Source of the DNA: UBA5209 sp034002865
Lineage (GTDB): Bacteria > Patescibacteriota > Dojkabacteria > SC72
DNA length: 24,884 nucleotides
NCBI GenBank assembly: GCA_034002865.1
Contig: JAVEZR010000008.1
Location: 1 to 24,884, forward strand
Direction of reading: 5' to 3'
Part shown: positions 23,312-24,884 of the stretch, one piece after another
Position numbering within the stretch: position 1 is the first letter of the stretch
Layout of the letters: every line of letters starts with the position of its first letter
The notes under the pieces: generated by a model
Seen by the model: the letters and a program-made list of their open reading frames with translations, nothing else
What the model was told of the DNA's origin: nothing
Database searches by the model: none
Made by a program: the position numbers and the translations under genes

Positions 23312-24484
23312 ATGGGAGAAGAAAAAAAGGTCGTAATAAAAGAGAAGAAGAAATCTCTAGTAGGTAAGTATAGGCATATGAGAGTATTTGGTGTTTCTTT
23401 AGTTGTTATAACAGCACTCTTACTCCTATGCATATCCTTCCTCCTTATACTTCGTATATCTCCAGAGCTACAGAATCTGTTCTTTGATAGAAATATAGAG
23501 CAGGAGAGTAGTAATAGTAGCTCTACTGAGATAACAATTACTGAGGAGGAGAATGTAATAATAAATGTGGTGAAGGAATCCTCTGAGTCTGTAGTTAGTA
23601 TTGCTGTAACACAGCTATCTCTTGAACAGGGAGAGGGTATAGTAGATAGGGTTAGTAATATTGGTACGGGCTTTATTGTAGATAGTAATGGAATAATTAT
23701 TACTAATCAGCATGTGGTATCTAATACTCAAGCTTCATATATTGCAATTACAAATGAAGGGAAGAAGTACTCTGTAACTGAAATTATCAGAGATGATAGT
23801 AATGATATCGCTATCCTAAAAGTAGATGCAACCAATCTTAAAGCGATAGAGTTGGGTGATTCAGATAATCTTCTTGCTGGTCAAACAGTTATAGCAATAG
23901 GTACTCCTCTAGGTGAGTATGCAGGGAGTGTAACTACTGGTGTAATAAGTGGATTGCGTAGATCAGTAACAACCTCTTCAGGGTGGTTTGGTTCAACTAC
24001 AAAGGTATATGAGAATGTAATTCAAACAGATGCTGCTGTTAATCCTGGTAACTCAGGCGGACCATTAATAAGTACAGAGGGTAAGGTGGTAGGGGTTAAT
24101 TTTGCTACTAGCTCTGGTGCAGATAATATATCGTTTGCTTTACCTATTAATATCGTAAAGCAGAGATTAAGTGAATATATAACCTACGGTAAGTTTATTA
24201 AACCGTATATAGGAATCTCATATCAGATGATATCTGAGTATGAGGCTTTGTATTACAAAGATGTTGTAGCAGGAGCATTAGTAATAACTGTTGATCCTAA
24301 AGGCCCTGCAAGTAAAGCTGGTATTGAGAGGGGTGATATTATTACAAAGATTAACAAAGAGAGTGTAGAGAATTCATTTGCTTCTCTAATACAATCATTT
24401 AAGGTTGGAGATGAGATTGAACTAGAGCTATGGAATGCAGGAAAGAGTAGGGACGTAAAAGTTACCTTAGTAGAAGCAGAGTAA
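23312..24484 (+). CDS. htrA: HtrA/DegP-like trypsin-type serine protease with PDZ domain
   Basis: A 390-residue S1C protease for envelope protein quality control. The N-terminus is basic (KKVVIKEKKKSLVGKYRH), then one membrane helix (residues ~28-50) and an acidic Ser-rich linker (EQESSNSSSTEITITEEEN). The trypsin-like domain has the full triad: His134 in TNQHVVS, Asp165 in SNDIAILKV, and Ser248 in GNSGGPL. A single C-terminal PDZ domain (~290-388; KPYIGISYQMI, SKAGIERGDIITKINKE) follows. Length and order are typical of membrane-bound HtrA of Gram-positive and CPR bacteria. It sits right after the S41 protease gene, and the two probably work on the same compartment. Confidence 0.95.
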   Translation: MGEEKKVVIKEKKKSLVGKYRHMRVFGVSLVVITALLLLCISFLLILRISPELQNLFFDRNIEQESSNSSSTEITITEEENVIINVVKESSESVVSIAVTQLSLEQGEGIVDRVSNIGTGFIVDSNGIIITNQHVVSNTQASYIAITNEGKKYSVTEIIRDDSNDIAILKVDATNLKAIELGDSDNLLAGQTVIAIGTPLGEYAGSVTTGVISGLRRSVTTSSGWFGSTTKVYENVIQTDAAVNPGNSGGPLISTEGKVVGVNFATSSGADNISFALPINIVKQRLSEYITYGKFIKPYIGISYQMISEYEALYYKDVVAGALVITVDPKGPASKAGIERGDIITKINKESVENSFASLIQSFKVGDEIELELWNAGKSRDVKVTLVEAE

Positions 24485-24485
24485 T

Positions 24486-24884
24486 CTATTTTATTAATAC
24501 AAACCTATTTCTACTGTAACAGTCTTTCTTTCCTATGGTTTTCATTTTAGGAAAAGATTTTTTTGCTAAAGATACTGTTTCTTTGTATATACTCTCTTCT
24601 GTTTCAATATATATAGCTTTGATATTTATATCTTTCGTTTGAAGCTGTTTAAAGAGTTTCTCATAGAGATCTAATCCCATTTCACCACCATCTAAGGCTA
24701 TTTTAGGTTCATACTCTAATACGCTCTTATCTAACTTCTTGTACTGCTTAGTGGGTATATATGGGAGATTAGCAACGAGTAGGGTAGGCTCTTTTAGAGT
24801 GGGTATCTCTTCAATCAGATTACACAGGAGCCATCCTATATACTCCTGCTTAAGAATATTTAATTCATTCTCTTTTGCAATCTT
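24486..24884 (-). CDS. prmC: PrmC/HemK-like peptide-chain-release-factor methyltransferase, C-terminal part
   Basis: The C-terminal 132 residues of a class I SAM-dependent methyltransferase; the 5' part lies beyond the window. The frame is open from base 24884. It shows LLVANLPYIPT, the position of the NPPY motif of PrmC, here with Leu as in NLPY. The PrmC hallmark EYEPKIALDGGEMGLDLYEKL follows. The end is short (GKKDCYSRNRFVLIK). PrmC methylates the GGQ glutamine of release factors. The NLPY form is found in some divergent PrmC-like enzymes, so the substrate is less certain than the family. The internal ATG at 24680 is not the start. The stop (TAG) lies 1 base from the convergent htrA stop. 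Confidence 0.85.
   Translation of the reverse strand, partial: KIAKENELNILKQEYIGWLLCNLIEEIPTLKEPTLLVANLPYIPTKQYKKLDKSVLEYEPKIALDGGEMGLDLYEKLFKQLQTKDINIKAIYIETEESIYKETVSLAKKSFPKMKTIGKKDCYSRNRFVLIK

Noticed and set aside
24486..24680. A separate 64-residue small protein on the minus strand
   Set aside because: The frame stays open to the window end and encodes PrmC motifs upstream of this Met, so it is only the tail of a larger gene.
1..24884. CRISPR arrays, insertion sequences, phage genes or attachment sites
   Set aside because: No spaced direct repeats, transposase or integrase motifs, or terminal repeats were seen on either strand.

Overview
The window is AT-rich, densely coded bacterial chromosome and looks like a member of the Candidate Phyla Radiation (Patescibacteria). 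The reasons are: an AMP phosphorylase plus ribose-1,5-bisphosphate isomerase pair of the archaeal/CPR type; secreted surface proteins with short N-terminal repeats and a C-terminal VLG...LPKTS tail; almost no Shine-Dalgarno sequences; short intergenic gaps; and UAA/UAG stops nearly everywhere. The exact lineage cannot be fixed from this sequence. Dojkabacteria (WS6) or a Microgenomates-like group would fit. The reading frames fit the standard bacterial code.

Layout. 1-3265 (+): ybaB (5' end outside the window), recR, cysS and rnhC, a tightly packed information-processing run. 3262-7518 (-): four exported proteins. Two are secreted beta-rich surface proteins and two are paralogous signal-peptide/C-terminal-anchor proteins with DUF916-like Ig domains. 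7602-7688 (+): tRNA-Ser(UGA). 7722-9830 (+): a CDP-alcohol phosphatidyltransferase and an LPKTS-tailed surface protein. 9833-15178 (+): CCA-adding enzyme, beta-CASP RNase, R15P isomerase and AMP phosphorylase, which may link RNA turnover to AMP salvage. 15156-16988 (-): a membrane-anchored transglutaminase-like protein that overlaps the AMP phosphorylase tail to tail. 17101-18225 (+): ychF. 18297-19557 (+): the classic rpsF-ssb-rpsR run, ended by a clear rho-independent terminator. 19655-22025 (+): an overlapping pair of poorly known proteins that look like a glutamate-mutase-L (MutL)-like protein and its barrel-sandwich/KOW partner. 22082-24484 (+): two membrane-anchored proteases, CtpA-like S41 and HtrA-like S1C. 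24486-24884 (-): the C-terminal part of a PrmC-like methyltransferase that runs off the window.

No CRISPR array, transposon, phage gene or origin was seen, and there is no gene-free stretch over 300 bases. The points of most interest are the WxL/DUF916-like surface cluster, the MutL-like gene pair, the RNA-to-ribose-bisphosphate gene run, and several good promoters that place transcription starts at or within a few bases of the start codon.
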